Notes: generated from the sequence alone by a model not told the origin. A DNA stretch of 64,000 nt from Thalassovita mediterranea (GCA_019448215.1 CP080408.1:186001-250000), one strand, 5' to 3'; positions 44,173 to 53,609 are shown, counted from the stretch's first letter. Numbers and translations: made by a program.

Positions 44173-44374
44173 CCTGGTCCAGTTCACTCAGAGCGCGCCG
44201 GGCGTCGTCTGCATCATCTTCGTGCACCACCACACGCACAGGCACCAGAGGCCCGCGCCCATCGATATAGGCAGTGTGCTCATCAAGCACGAAAACCTCG
44301 ATCCCGGCTTCGGAAAGCAGATGTCTGATATAGCTCAGCTTGACGGGGTCATTGGTGCGGAACACTTCTTCCAT
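44165..44374 (-). CDS. DUF2007 small protein
   Basis: 69 residues from ATG at 44374, with AAGGGA upstream; the longer frame starts in the promoter region. The sequence MEEVFRTNDPVKLSYIRHLLSEAGIEVFVLDEHTAYIDG, then VVVHEDDADDARRAL, is a DUF2007-type ferredoxin-like small fold that resembles a PII/ACT-like signal-transduction domain. It overlaps the TrmN6-like start and diverges from the polyprenyl synthase gene. Role unknown. Confidence 0.8.
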   Translation of the reverse strand: MEEVFRTNDPVKLSYIRHLLSEAGIEVFVLDEHTAYIDGRGPLVPVRVVVHEDDADDARRALSELDQDG

Positions 44375-44474
44375 GACATGTCCCTTCACTGCTGCGGTCC
44401 TGTACCGCATCGCTGGACCGCGGACGTATTCGTATGCATATGACCTAGTCAATTGAGCTTAGCAGGAAATCTTT

Positions 44475-45488
44475 GTGTCTACACCAGCGACAGCGCGCGA
44501 AACTTCCAGCCGGTCATCCGTCGTCGAACGTCTGAGCGGCATGCTCGAGAAGGACCTCGCTGCGGTAGAGACCCTGCTCAACGCCAAGGCTGCAAGCCCG
44601 GTCGATATTATCCCGGCCATGTCCGAGCATATCGTCTCGGCTGGCGGCAAACGCCTGCGCCCAATGATTACGCTCGCCGCCGCGCAGGCTGTCGGCACGA
44701 CCAATCCATCGACCCATTCGCTGGCTGCTGCGGTTGAGTTCATCCACACCGCGACCCTGCTGCACGATGACGTCATCGATGAGAGTGACCTTCGCCGCGG
44801 CAAGCCTGCTGCCAAATCGATCTGGGGCAATTCTGCCTCTATTCTTGTTGGCGACTTCCTGTTCGCGCGCGCTTTCACGCTCATGGTGGAAACCGGCTCG
44901 CTCGAAATTCTCGATATCCTCTCCAATGCCTCATCGGTGATCGCAGAGGGCGAAGTTCGCCAGCTCGCCGCACAGGGCAAGCCTGACCTTCCGACCGAAG
45001 ACTATCTCGCCATCATCGAAGCCAAGACTGCGGCCCTGTTTGAGGCAGCCGCTCGCGCTGGCGCGATCTCTGGTGGCGGGTCAGACCATGCCGCCGCGCT
45101 CGCCAGCTACGGCAAGAATCTCGGTCTCGCCTTCCAGATTGTCGATGATGTTCTCGACTATGGCGGCACAACGTCGGTGATCGGCAAGGTCGTCGGCGAC
45201 GATTTTCGCGAGGGCAAGATCACCCTGCCCGTCATTATCGCTCGCCGCAGGGGCCGCGCCGAAGACCAGGCCTTCTGGGCCCGCGCGCTCGACCTCGACA
45301 AGCAGGAAGAAGGCGACCTCGCCCGCGCGATCCATCTTATTCGCACGACCGGCGCAGCAGAGGCGACGATTGCCGAAGCCGAAGCCTATGTCGGTCTAGC
45401 AAAGTCCGCGCTGTCGACGCTGCCGGACACGCCATGGCGCACCCTGCTGGGTGAGCTTGCCGACTTCTGCATCCGGCGCGTCAGCTGA
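44475..45488 (+). CDS. ispB: long-chain polyprenyl diphosphate synthase
   Basis: 337 residues. The GTG start at 44475 has AGGAAA upstream. Both aspartate-rich motifs are present: FARM LLHDDVIDESDLRRG (residues about 95-109) and the second, IVDDVLDYGG (about 224-233), with GGKRLRPM near residue 57. The enzyme builds an octaprenyl- or decaprenyl-diphosphate chain for ubiquinone. The residue pattern before the first motif (AVEFIHTATLLHDD) lacks bulky aromatic side chains, in keeping with long products. The product length, and so the symbol, is inferred. Confidence 0.9.
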   Translation: MSTPATARETSSRSSVVERLSGMLEKDLAAVETLLNAKAASPVDIIPAMSEHIVSAGGKRLRPMITLAAAQAVGTTNPSTHSLAAAVEFIHTATLLHDDVIDESDLRRGKPAAKSIWGNSASILVGDFLFARAFTLMVETGSLEILDILSNASSVIAEGEVRQLAAQGKPDLPTEDYLAIIEAKTAALFEAAARAGAISGGGSDHAAALASYGKNLGLAFQIVDDVLDYGGTTSVIGKVVGDDFREGKITLPVIIARRRGRAEDQAFWARALDLDKQEEGDLARAIHLIRTTGAAEATIAEAEAYVGLAKSALSTLPDTPWRTLLGELADFCIRRVS

Positions 45489-45520
45489 TATCCGCGCGCG
45501 GCTCACAACGGCATTCTGCG

Positions 45521-45571
45521 ACACCGGCAGAAACACCGTCCATACACCGCCACTGCACCGTCAAAACACCG
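45521..45571 (-). repeat. five CGGTGY units at 11-12 bp spacing before a TPR lipoprotein gene
   Basis: Read on the plus strand, ACACCG or GCACCG occurs at 45521, 45533, 45544, 45555 and 45566, spacing 12, 11, 11, 11. On the minus strand each is CGGTGT or CGGTGC. One unit reads CGGTGCAGTGG, nearly the same as CGGTGCAGTGA in the array at 2513-2567. It lies 60-110 bp upstream of the gene at 45631. Confidence 0.7.
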
Positions 45572-45630
45572 GTGGTCAGCCGGCAAACCCGTTCTAGCTT
45601 GAAGGCCGATAATCCCGAAAGGATTGCCGC

Positions 45631-47592
45631 ATGAAGTTCAATCAGACCTCAGCCGTCGCCCTCTCCGCCCTCGCGCTCGCCGCCTGCGCAACCGTGGAAA
45701 CCACGCCGGAACAGACCTTTGAGATCTCCGAGGCTGACCAGGCCGCGGTGAACGCGAAAAAGTATGAAATTCTGGGCATTAGCCCTGAAACGGCGAACGA
45801 TTTCGAGCTTTCTAACGCCGCCCTAGCCACCGCTGTGCGCGGCCCCGGCGGCGCCCCTGTTGGCCCGCTCGCCTATGCCTCCCCCGGCGATGCTGTAAAA
45901 GCCGGCGACATGGCCGCTTTCGTCGCCGCCATGAAGCTCAGCATCGAGCGTAACGATTCCAACGTCCCCTTCGCCTCTGCCATCAGCTCCATCGATGCCG
46001 CTGCTGCCGAGGATTATGAACGCGCCCGGGAACTGGCGGATGTAGCAGCGGAAAGTGCAGAGCTGTCATTGCTCGGCGGCTTCCTGAAAGCCTGGTATCT
46101 CGCGCTTGAAGGCGACTTTGACGCCGCCGTCGATGCTGAACTTGAGGTCGGATCGCGGCTGCCGGGTCTGACCGGTGACCTCTCTCTCGCCGCCATGCTG
46201 GAAGCAGCAGGCCGAGAGGACGAAGCCCTCGCCGTCTATTCCGCCATCACCCCGTCAGAGATTGAAGCGCCGGAACACCAGTTCGACCCGCAGTCAATCC
46301 TGTTCAGCCATGTGCGCCTCGTCATCTCGCGCCAGGCCCTGCTCCTGCGCCGTCTTGGCCGCGTGGATGAAGCGGTAGCGCTGTACCAGCGCCTCGCCGA
46401 AGCCGAACCGGAGCGCGCCGCCACCTATGCCGCCGCCATCGAGCAGATCGAGACTGGCCGCGGCCTCGATGATGAAACGCTGGATGTGGACACCGCCTTC
46501 GCCCGTACCATGGCGGACTATTCGCTCGCCCTCGCCTATCAGCGGATGATCCGGTCAGCCTTTGCAGGCCAGCAGGCGTCAGGTTTCGACGATACGAAGG
46601 CTGCGTTCGACCAGCTGGCGCTTCTCATCGATCCGGACAATGAAGACCTGCGTCTCGCAGTGATTGCAGATCTTTATGATGAGACGTTTTTCGAAGCTGC
46701 CCTCCATGTTGCAGAAGTTGCGCCGGAAGAGACCGCCTCGCTGCAGCTCGCCAAGGCCCAGTCCTATGTCCGGATGGAGCAGGCAGACGAGGCCCGCACC
46801 GCCCTTGATCGCGCGCTTGCGCTTGCCGACGAAGACGAAAAGCTGAGCACGACCTCCAGCGCGATGCTGATCTATGCTCTCCTTGGCGAACAGGAGAGCG
46901 CGAGCGAGCTGGCCGAGACGACGCCGGACCTTGCCGAGACGGACGCTGAAAAGGCCAGCGCGCACTCCACGAGCGCGACCATCTATTCCCAGTTCGGCAA
47001 TTTCGAACGTGCCCTCTTCCATGCCGAGGCCGCCCGCGAACTGGACGACACGCATGAGCGGCGCATGGCACTTGCCAATGCGATGGCGGATGCAGGCCAG
47101 GTGGACGAGGCGCTACAGCTTATTCGCGCCGAAGCGCTGCGTCGGCCCAATGACCCCTATATGCTGAATACGCTCGGTTATTTCCTGATCGAGAATACCG
47201 ACCAGTATTCTGAAGCCTACCGCGTCCTCGCCCGCGCAAATGCACTCGCGCCGAACGATCCCTATATCGCTGACAGCTATGGCTGGGCACGCTACCGGCT
47301 TGGCGACCTTGAAGGGGCGGCCCGCTATATTGAGCAGGCCCGCCGCCTGCTTGAGCCCAATACGCATTGGGAAATCGAGGATCACCTCGGCGACATTTAT
47401 TGGCACCTCGGCCGCGAGGACGAAGCCCGTGCTGCGTGGGAACGCGCACTGACGGACTACCCCCGCGAGGAAACCCGCCAGAACCTCGTCGAGAAGCTGG
47501 AAAACGGCATTGAAGGCCCGCCGCCAGAAAAGCAGCCCCTGCCTGACATCTCGCTTGGCGAGGACCAGGAAGTGAACCGCCAGGACATCTGA
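45631..47592 (+). CDS. TPR lipoprotein 1
   Basis: 653 residues, RBS AAAGGA. Lipoprotein signal with LAAC at residues 16-19. The mature protein is a helical array of tetratricopeptide-type repeats. The best repeats are near the C-terminus (about 490-600): NTLGYFLIEN, DSYGWARYRLGD, EDHLGDIYWHLGREDEARAAWERAL. A paralogous C-terminal block exists in the next gene. It probably sits at the inner face of the outer membrane as a scaffold. An 11-bp-phased CGGTGY array lies in its upstream region. No enzyme motif seen. Confidence 0.85.
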   Translation: MKFNQTSAVALSALALAACATVETTPEQTFEISEADQAAVNAKKYEILGISPETANDFELSNAALATAVRGPGGAPVGPLAYASPGDAVKAGDMAAFVAAMKLSIERNDSNVPFASAISSIDAAAAEDYERARELADVAAESAELSLLGGFLKAWYLALEGDFDAAVDAELEVGSRLPGLTGDLSLAAMLEAAGREDEALAVYSAITPSEIEAPEHQFDPQSILFSHVRLVISRQALLLRRLGRVDEAVALYQRLAEAEPERAATYAAAIEQIETGRGLDDETLDVDTAFARTMADYSLALAYQRMIRSAFAGQQASGFDDTKAAFDQLALLIDPDNEDLRLAVIADLYDETFFEAALHVAEVAPEETASLQLAKAQSYVRMEQADEARTALDRALALADEDEKLSTTSSAMLIYALLGEQESASELAETTPDLAETDAEKASAHSTSATIYSQFGNFERALFHAEAARELDDTHERRMALANAMADAGQVDEALQLIRAEALRRPNDPYMLNTLGYFLIENTDQYSEAYRVLARANALAPNDPYIADSYGWARYRLGDLEGAARYIEQARRLLEPNTHWEIEDHLGDIYWHLGREDEARAAWERALTDYPREETRQNLVEKLENGIEGPPPEKQPLPDISLGEDQEVNRQDI

Positions 47593-47694
47593 TCACTTGT
47601 CCACATTGCATGACGGTAATGTGACCCGGTTTTCCTAGGAAAGTCCGGTCAGGCCGGGTATGGTAAAGTTCCATGCCGGATATTGCGTAGGATC

Positions 47695-49464
47695 ATGATC
47701 AAAAAGCGCCATCTTTCAGCTGTGTTGACCGCCGCCACGGTGTTTCTGGCCGGATGTTCGTCCATGCCTGATTATGGCCTGGCTTTGTCCGAACGCTTCC
47801 AGAGCGTTGAAACGGAAGCCAAGGAAAAGCTGGCCGAACCAAAGGCCGTCGCATCAAGGAATGAGTTCAGCGACTTCCTGATTGCGCGCTATGCGTCCCT
47901 GACGAACGATCCGCAGCAGGCCGCGCAACGCTATGCTGGTGTCGCGCTGTCCATTCCGGGCGATACGACGATTTCCGAGCGCGCCGTGTTTTCAGCGCTG
48001 CTTGCCAATGATTTTGATCTCGCGCTGTCGGTGTCGAAAAGCGCCGATGATAGTGTACTGAGCCAGTCCAGCCTGCCGCGCCTGACATTGGCGGCACACG
48101 CGATTTCCTCTGGCGACTATGACGCCGTGCCTGCCTTGACGACCCGGGAACGTTCCGGCCCATTCTACGCGCTCGTGCTCGGCTCGCTTGAGGCGTGGGC
48201 CATGTTCGGCAAAGGCGACCTTGGGCCAGCCGAACTCACCCTGCTCGAGGCAGCAGGCGAGGACCCGTATCTGCGCGATATCATGCTGAATTCGCTGGCG
48301 CTGATGGAAATCGCGGCCAGCCAGGATGAGCAGGCGCTGGAGACGCTCGGCTTTCTTGAAGAGAATCTCGCACTCACCGCGGCCGCTGCAGAAAGCTATG
48401 CCCGCCTGCTCGCCAGCCGCGGGGAAGAAGCCCACGCGATCAACGTATTGGCAGTCTATCTCGAACAGGTTGGCTATAGCCCTGCCATCGAAGATACGCT
48501 GAACCGGATCGCTGCCGGTGAAGACCTTCCGGTAAAGCGCCTCAGCGCAGCAGAAGGCGCAGCTCTCTCCATCTATGTGCCTGCTGCCGCACTCGCCGCG
48601 CAGTCTACTGACGACCTGCCCGGCGTCTACTATTCCATTGCGCTCGAACTTGATCCGAAGCTGCATGCCGCCCGCGCTCTTTTTGCTGATGCGCTGGACC
48701 GGTCAGGCCGCAGCGGCGACGCCATCGACATGCTGCGCGCCATTCCGGACGCTTCGCCCTATCATGTGACGGCAATCGGTCAGCTTGCCTGGGCACTGCA
48801 CCGCGCCGGCAAGGATGAGGAAGCGCTGAGCCTTGCTATCGAAACGCTGTCAGAAGACCCCGAACGCGACCTCAAGATCCAGATTGCTGACCTCCTCACC
48901 TCGCTCGAAGCTGATGAGGAAGCGCTCACCGCCTTCACCGAAGTGATCTCCGGCGACGAAGCACAGGGTGTCGGCGACTGGCGGCTATATTATGCGCGCG
49001 GCACAGTGAACGAGCGCCTCGGCAACTGGCCTGATGCTGAAACCGATTTCCTGACGGCCAAGGCGCTGAACCCATCCTCGCCGGAAGTCCTCAACCATCT
49101 TGGCTATAGCTGGGTGGATCGCGGCCTCCACCTTGAGCGCGGCATGGACCTTATCCGTCAGGCGCTTTCGCTGCGCCCGAATAGCGGTGCCATCACGGAC
49201 AGCCTTGGCTGGGGCTATTACAAGCTCGGCGACTTTGATCAGGCAGTCTACTATCTGGAACTCGCTGCTGAAATCGAGCCTGACCTTGCCGAGATCATCG
49301 ACCATCTGGGCGATGCCTACTGGATGACGGGGCGGCGGACCGAAGCGCGCTTCCAGTGGGAAAAGGCGCTCACGCTACTCAATGACGATGAACAGGAAAT
49401 CCGGGCGATTGAGCGCAAAATGCTCACCGGTCCTGAAACGCAGGCGGCCAGCCGGGATAACTGA
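47695..49464 (+). CDS. TPR lipoprotein 2
   Basis: 589 residues from ATG at 47695, preceded by AGGATC; the frame opens with a TTG at 47683. Lipobox FLAGC at about residues 16-20. Repeats of TPR character fill the protein, with a C-terminal block NHLGYSWVDRG, TDSLGWGYYKLGDFDQAVYYLELA and IDHLGDAYWMTGRRTEARFQWEKAL that matches TPR lipoprotein 1 almost residue for residue in the key positions. The two are thus related neighbours, perhaps partners. Its stop overlaps the ispE start (TGATG). Confidence 0.87.
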   Translation: MIKKRHLSAVLTAATVFLAGCSSMPDYGLALSERFQSVETEAKEKLAEPKAVASRNEFSDFLIARYASLTNDPQQAAQRYAGVALSIPGDTTISERAVFSALLANDFDLALSVSKSADDSVLSQSSLPRLTLAAHAISSGDYDAVPALTTRERSGPFYALVLGSLEAWAMFGKGDLGPAELTLLEAAGEDPYLRDIMLNSLALMEIAASQDEQALETLGFLEENLALTAAAAESYARLLASRGEEAHAINVLAVYLEQVGYSPAIEDTLNRIAAGEDLPVKRLSAAEGAALSIYVPAAALAAQSTDDLPGVYYSIALELDPKLHAARALFADALDRSGRSGDAIDMLRAIPDASPYHVTAIGQLAWALHRAGKDEEALSLAIETLSEDPERDLKIQIADLLTSLEADEEALTAFTEVISGDEAQGVGDWRLYYARGTVNERLGNWPDAETDFLTAKALNPSSPEVLNHLGYSWVDRGLHLERGMDLIRQALSLRPNSGAITDSLGWGYYKLGDFDQAVYYLELAAEIEPDLAEIIDHLGDAYWMTGRRTEARFQWEKALTLLNDDEQEIRAIERKMLTGPETQAASRDN

Positions 49465-50324
49465 TGCTGGCTCCGGCCAAGATAAACCTCCTGCTCCATG
49501 TCGGAGTCGTAAAGGAAAATGGCCGGCACCCGCTGGATAGCCTCGTCATGTTCGCTGGTCCCGAAGCCTCTGACAGGGTGGAAGCGCGGCGCGCGACCAG
49601 CCTCAGCCTGCAGATTGACGGCCCTTTCGCTTCGCCGGACCTGGCGACCAGTGAGAACCTTGTCCTGAAGGCATTGTCTGCCTGCGCCATCCGCGGCCTG
49701 CGCGTGCCACCGCTTGCCATCACGCTCTACAAACACATCCCAGTTGCGGGCGGTCTTGGCGGCGGCTCTGCCGATGCAGGCGCGATGCTGCGACAGCTGG
49801 TGAAGCTTGGCACGATCACCGACCAGATTGCCTGGACGCTCGCTGCCAGTCTCGGCGGGGACGTGCCCGCCGCTTATGTTTCGCAGGCTTGCCGGATGCA
49901 GGGCGAAGGCGAAGTCATCAAGCCGGTCAGCGGCCTTCCGGACCTGCCGACGCTTCTCGTAAACCCGAATATCGCCTGTCCGACGGGGCCGGTCTTCGGG
50001 GCTTTTGACGAGGCGACTGGCAATCCGGGGCTCTCGCCGCTGGACCTTCCTGATTTTGAACACCCGCCCGAAATGATCGCCTGGCTGCGTAATAATAGCC
50101 GCAATGACCTCGAAGCCCCGGCCATCGGCCTGGTGCCTGAAATTGAAGGTGTGCTTGACGCTATCAGGGGACTGCCGGGATGCGCGCTCAGTCGTATGTC
50201 CGGCTCTGGCGCAAGCTGTTTTGGCCTGTTTGAGACCCGCGCAGACCTTGTCGCTGCTGCCGATACGCTGAAATCGCAATATCCGCACTGGTGGGTGGCT
50301 CCCACGCTTCTCAAAGGCGGCTAG
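49464..50324 (+). CDS. ispE: 4-diphosphocytidyl-2-C-methyl-D-erythritol kinase
   Basis: 286 residues, ATG within TGATG at the end of the TPR gene. GHMP-kinase motifs: APAKINLLLHVGVVKENGRHPLDSLV, the ATP loop PVAGGLGGGSADAGAML and the third motif SRMSGSGASCFGLF. It phosphorylates the C2 hydroxyl of CDP-methylerythritol, the fourth step of the MEP route to isoprenoids, which also feeds the polyprenyl synthase encoded at 44475. The spacing to TPR lipoproteins suggests co-expression. Confidence 0.95.
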   Translation: MLAPAKINLLLHVGVVKENGRHPLDSLVMFAGPEASDRVEARRATSLSLQIDGPFASPDLATSENLVLKALSACAIRGLRVPPLAITLYKHIPVAGGLGGGSADAGAMLRQLVKLGTITDQIAWTLAASLGGDVPAAYVSQACRMQGEGEVIKPVSGLPDLPTLLVNPNIACPTGPVFGAFDEATGNPGLSPLDLPDFEHPPEMIAWLRNNSRNDLEAPAIGLVPEIEGVLDAIRGLPGCALSRMSGSGASCFGLFETRADLVAAADTLKSQYPHWWVAPTLLKGG

Positions 50325-50333
50325 GATCGGCGA

Positions 50334-51392
50334 ATGCCTGAGCTGATTCTCTATCCGGTCATCTGCCTTTTGGCGGGCCTTGTCTCGTATCTGGTGTGCC
50401 AGCTCAGCCGGAAATGGCGCGTGCTCGACATGCCGGACGGCCAGCGGAAGTTTCAGGCAGCGCCAGTGCCGCGTCTTGGTGGGGCTGGTATTCTTGCCGG
50501 TGTCTTTACGGCGGTCTTGGTCGCAGGCGTGCTCCACGCCGTGAACCCGCTCTGGCTTGGCAATGACTTCCTACCCGGCAATGTGCGCGGCGTAGCTGTT
50601 GCGCTGGCAGCGAGCCTCGCCTTTGCAGCGATCGGCGCTGCCGATGATATCAGCGACCTCAACGCCGTCCTCAAACTCGTCCTGCTGCTCGCCGTCTGTA
50701 TCGGTGCTCCGCTATTCGGAGTCGTGGTCCCGGAACTCGACAGCCCGTTCGGAAATCTCACAGCACCGGCGCTGATGATCGCAGGCTCTGCCCTCTGGCT
50801 GCTTGTCTTTACCAATGCCGCCAATTTCATGGATGGCAGCAATGGCCTCGCCATTGGCGTCCTCGCCTTCATGTTTGCGGGGCTTGGCGCCTCGCTCCTG
50901 CTCAGCGATGCTGGCCGTTTTCCGCCCGGGCTGATTGCCATTGTCGGCGCCTGCGCGGGTTTTCTCATCATCAATATGCGCGGCCAGCTATATGCGGGCG
51001 ATATCGGCGCATTCGGCGTCAGCGCGCTCTTCGCGACGCTCGCCATCATTTCAGGCCTGCCCGTCTGGACGATTGCGACGCTCGCCCTGCCTATCCTGAT
51101 CGATACGCTGATGACCCTCGTCTTGCGGGCAAAGAGACGAGAGAGCCTGTTCACCGCGCACCGCGATCATGCCTATCAGGCACTCATCAAGTCAGGCTGG
51201 AGCGCCTGGGAAGTTGCCATTCTCTGGTGGGGACTTGCTGGTGCCTGCGCAACCGGGGCGACGATTGGGGCAGCGGGCGGCGGCGCGCTACCCTTTACCG
51301 TCTTCGTCTGTCTTGCCCTGCTTCTCAGCTTCGGCTGGGTCAGGGTTCAGAGAGCGTGCGGCCAGATGGGCGCGCGCCTGGTCCAGATCTAG
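50334..51392 (+). CDS. WecA/MraY-like undecaprenyl-phosphate sugar-1-phosphate transferase
   Basis: 352 residues, nine bases after ispE, with RBS AGGATCGG. About ten to eleven membrane helices. The Glycosyl transferase family 4 signature is visible: GAADDISDLNAVLKL (Asp-Asp, Mg2+ and catalysis), NAANFMDGSNGLAIG and HRDHAYQALIKSG at the start of a late cytoplasmic loop. It loads a sugar phosphate onto the lipid carrier at the start of O-antigen or another glycan. The 3' end overlaps the convergent membrane-protein gene by 105 bp. Confidence 0.88.
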   Translation: MPELILYPVICLLAGLVSYLVCQLSRKWRVLDMPDGQRKFQAAPVPRLGGAGILAGVFTAVLVAGVLHAVNPLWLGNDFLPGNVRGVAVALAASLAFAAIGAADDISDLNAVLKLVLLLAVCIGAPLFGVVVPELDSPFGNLTAPALMIAGSALWLLVFTNAANFMDGSNGLAIGVLAFMFAGLGASLLLSDAGRFPPGLIAIVGACAGFLIINMRGQLYAGDIGAFGVSALFATLAIISGLPVWTIATLALPILIDTLMTLVLRAKRRESLFTAHRDHAYQALIKSGWSAWEVAILWWGLAGACATGATIGAAGGGALPFTVFVCLALLLSFGWVRVQRACGQMGARLVQI

Positions 51393-51893
51393 CTTGCGGA
51401 TGCCCGTTCCCGGCCGCCACATGAAGGCGAGCAGCAAACCAAAAAGCGCAAAACCGCCGCCGGCTGCCAGTGCAAAAAGCTCCATGCCGCGTCGTGCTTC
51501 CTGAGAGAAGACCATGCCGACGATGCCCGCCGCGATCATGGCGAGGCCAAGAAGGAAGAGCGTCCAGCGAGTCGCGCCGCCGACCCCGACTTTCATCGTG
51601 AGGTCGGGCCTCACCTCAGCGACCTCCGTCACAATCGCCCGGCAAAGCGCCAGAAACTGCTCATTATTCTGGTCGCCGCGCGGCGCGTTGCAGCCGATAC
51701 GGTGACGGGTTCCGCCCGTCTCGACGTCCAGCCATGCGCTATGGGTCTGGCGCGCGCTTAGCTCACCAAAATGCAGGCCGGTGACATTGGCAAAGCTCAG
51801 ATAGAGCTCGCCATTGCAGGTCAGCATGCCGCTATCGACAGTCCAGTTATCCCGCCCTCTCAGGAGGGCGGGTTTGAATTCGAAGCTCTGCAC
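51288..51893 (-). CDS. membrane protein of unknown function, overlapping its neighbour
   Basis: 201 residues. GTG start at 51893 with AGGAG upstream. The N-terminal half looks like a PH-like or small beta domain (ALLRGRDNWTVDSGMLTCNGELYLSFANVTGLHF, then HSAWLDVETGGTRHRIGCNA). Two membrane helices follow (WTLFLLGLAMIAAGIVGMVF and LFALAAGGGFALFGLLLAF). The C-terminal 35 residues lie within the end of the convergent glycosyltransferase gene; the overlap of 105 bp is unusual in length. Family not recognised. Confidence 0.7.
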   Translation of the reverse strand: MQSFEFKPALLRGRDNWTVDSGMLTCNGELYLSFANVTGLHFGELSARQTHSAWLDVETGGTRHRIGCNAPRGDQNNEQFLALCRAIVTEVAEVRPDLTMKVGVGGATRWTLFLLGLAMIAAGIVGMVFSQEARRGMELFALAAGGGFALFGLLLAFMWRPGTGIRKLDLDQARAHLAARSLNPDPAEAEKQGKTDEDGKG

Positions 51894-51920
51894 AGCGCGC
51901 TCCTCTTCAGGATGCGAACC

Positions 51921-53609
51921 TTACGTGTTCGGATAGGCCGGACCGCCGCCGCCTTCAGGCGTGACCCAGTTGATGTTCTGGTTCGGGTCCTTGATATCGC
52001 ATGTCTTGCAGTGAATGCAGTTCTGCGCGTTGATCTGGAAGCGCGGCTCCTTGCCGTCTTCCTCAACCCACTCATAGACACCGGCCGGGCAGTAGCGCTC
52101 GGACGGGCCTGCGAACACGTCATGCTCTGAACGCTTCTGCAGCTCCATATCCTTCACGATCAGGTGCACCGGCTGGTCTTCAGCATGGTTGGTGTTGGTG
52201 AAGGAGACATTGGTCAGCTTGTCGAAGCTGAGCTTGCCGTCCGGTTTCGGGTATTCGATCTTCCGGCACTGGTCGGCAGGCTTCAGATACTCATGGTCAG
52301 CCTTCTTGTGGCTGAGCGTTGGCAGGTAGCCAAAGCCGAAAAGGTAGCGCAGCCACATGTCCGGCATGGCCAGCACGGCGCCTGCGAGCGTGCCATATCG
52401 GCTGATCAGCGGCTTGGAATTGCGAACCTGCGACAGGTCCTTGTAGACCCAGCTGTCCTTGTAGGCGGTCTCATAGGCGTCCAGCGTGTCGCTCTGGCGA
52501 CCTTCGCGCACGGCCTCGACGGCGGCCTCAGCTGCCAGCATGCCTGTCTTCATCGCATTGTGAGAGCCCTTGATGCGCGGCAGGTTCACGAAACCGGCAG
52601 AACAGCCGATCAGTGCGCCGCCCGGGAAGGCGAGCTTTGGCACGGACTGCACGCCGCCAGAAGTGATCGCACGGGCGCCGTAAGCCACGCGCTTGCCGCC
52701 TTCGAGGAATTTGCTGATGTCCTGATGGTGCTTGTAGCGCTGGAACTCCTGATACGGAGAGAGCCACGGGTTCTTGTAGTTCAGGTGGACCACATAGCCG
52801 ACGGAGACATAGTTCTCACCGCCTTCGGAGAAGTGGTAGAGGAAGCCGCCGCCATTGCCGTCCTTGTCCTGAACCGGCCAGCCAAAGGTATGCTGCACAT
52901 AGCCCGCGCTGAATTCAGGATGATCTGCCGGGACGGACCAGACCTCTTTCAGGCCAATGCCGTATTTCTGCGGGTCGCAATCGGCTTCGAGGTCGTACTT
53001 CGCCTTGACCTGCTTGGTCAGCGAACCGCGGGCACCCTCTGCGAAGAGGACGTATTTGCCAAGCAGCTCCATGCCTGGCTCATAGTCGCCCTTGTGGCTG
53101 CCATCTGCTGCAATGCCCATGACGCCGGCGACGACACCTTTGACTTCGCCATTCTCGCCGTAGACGACGTCGGACGCTGCAAAGCCCGGGAAGACCTGAA
53201 CGCCAAGGTTTTCGGCTTCTTCACCCAGCCAGCGGGTCACGTTCGCGAGTGAGCCGGTGAAGCAGCCATGATTGTGCATGAAAGGCGGGAAGCCGAAGGT
53301 CGGCATACCCATGGAGCCTTTCGGGCCGAGCAGCTTGTACTTGTCGGCAGTGACTTCGGTATAGATCGGCTTGTTGTCGCGGTCGCGCCAGTCAGGGATC
53401 AGCTCATCAAGGGCTTTTGGATCGAGCACCACGCCGGAAAGGATGTGTGCGCCAATCTCGCCGCCTTTTTCCAGCACGACGACTTCAAGCTCTTCGCCTG
53501 CTTCATTGGCCAGCTGTTTCGCCCGGATCGCAGCTGACAGGCCTGCAGGCCCACCGCCAACGATCACGAGGTCGAATTCCATGGATTCGCGTTCCACCGC
53601 TTCGGTCAT
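51921..53609 (-). CDS. electron transfer flavoprotein-ubiquinone oxidoreductase
   Basis: 562 residues. The FAD fold opens with DLVIVGGGPAGLSAAIRAKQLA and HILSGVVLDPKALDEL. The C-terminus has the [4Fe-4S] cluster region: YCPAGVYEW and QNCIHCKTCDIKDP, with four cysteines. It moves electrons from ETF (from fatty-acid and amino-acid oxidation) to ubiquinone at the inner membrane. A membrane-binding hydrophobic helix-loop is expected in the middle; PDMWLRYLFGFGYLP is a candidate. ETF genes are not in this window. An in-frame ATG at 53582 could start 9 residues later. Confidence 0.95.
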   Translation of the reverse strand: MTEAVERESMEFDLVIVGGGPAGLSAAIRAKQLANEAGEELEVVVLEKGGEIGAHILSGVVLDPKALDELIPDWRDRDNKPIYTEVTADKYKLLGPKGSMGMPTFGFPPFMHNHGCFTGSLANVTRWLGEEAENLGVQVFPGFAASDVVYGENGEVKGVVAGVMGIAADGSHKGDYEPGMELLGKYVLFAEGARGSLTKQVKAKYDLEADCDPQKYGIGLKEVWSVPADHPEFSAGYVQHTFGWPVQDKDGNGGGFLYHFSEGGENYVSVGYVVHLNYKNPWLSPYQEFQRYKHHQDISKFLEGGKRVAYGARAITSGGVQSVPKLAFPGGALIGCSAGFVNLPRIKGSHNAMKTGMLAAEAAVEAVREGRQSDTLDAYETAYKDSWVYKDLSQVRNSKPLISRYGTLAGAVLAMPDMWLRYLFGFGYLPTLSHKKADHEYLKPADQCRKIEYPKPDGKLSFDKLTNVSFTNTNHAEDQPVHLIVKDMELQKRSEHDVFAGPSERYCPAGVYEWVEEDGKEPRFQINAQNCIHCKTCDIKDPNQNINWVTPEGGGGPAYPNT

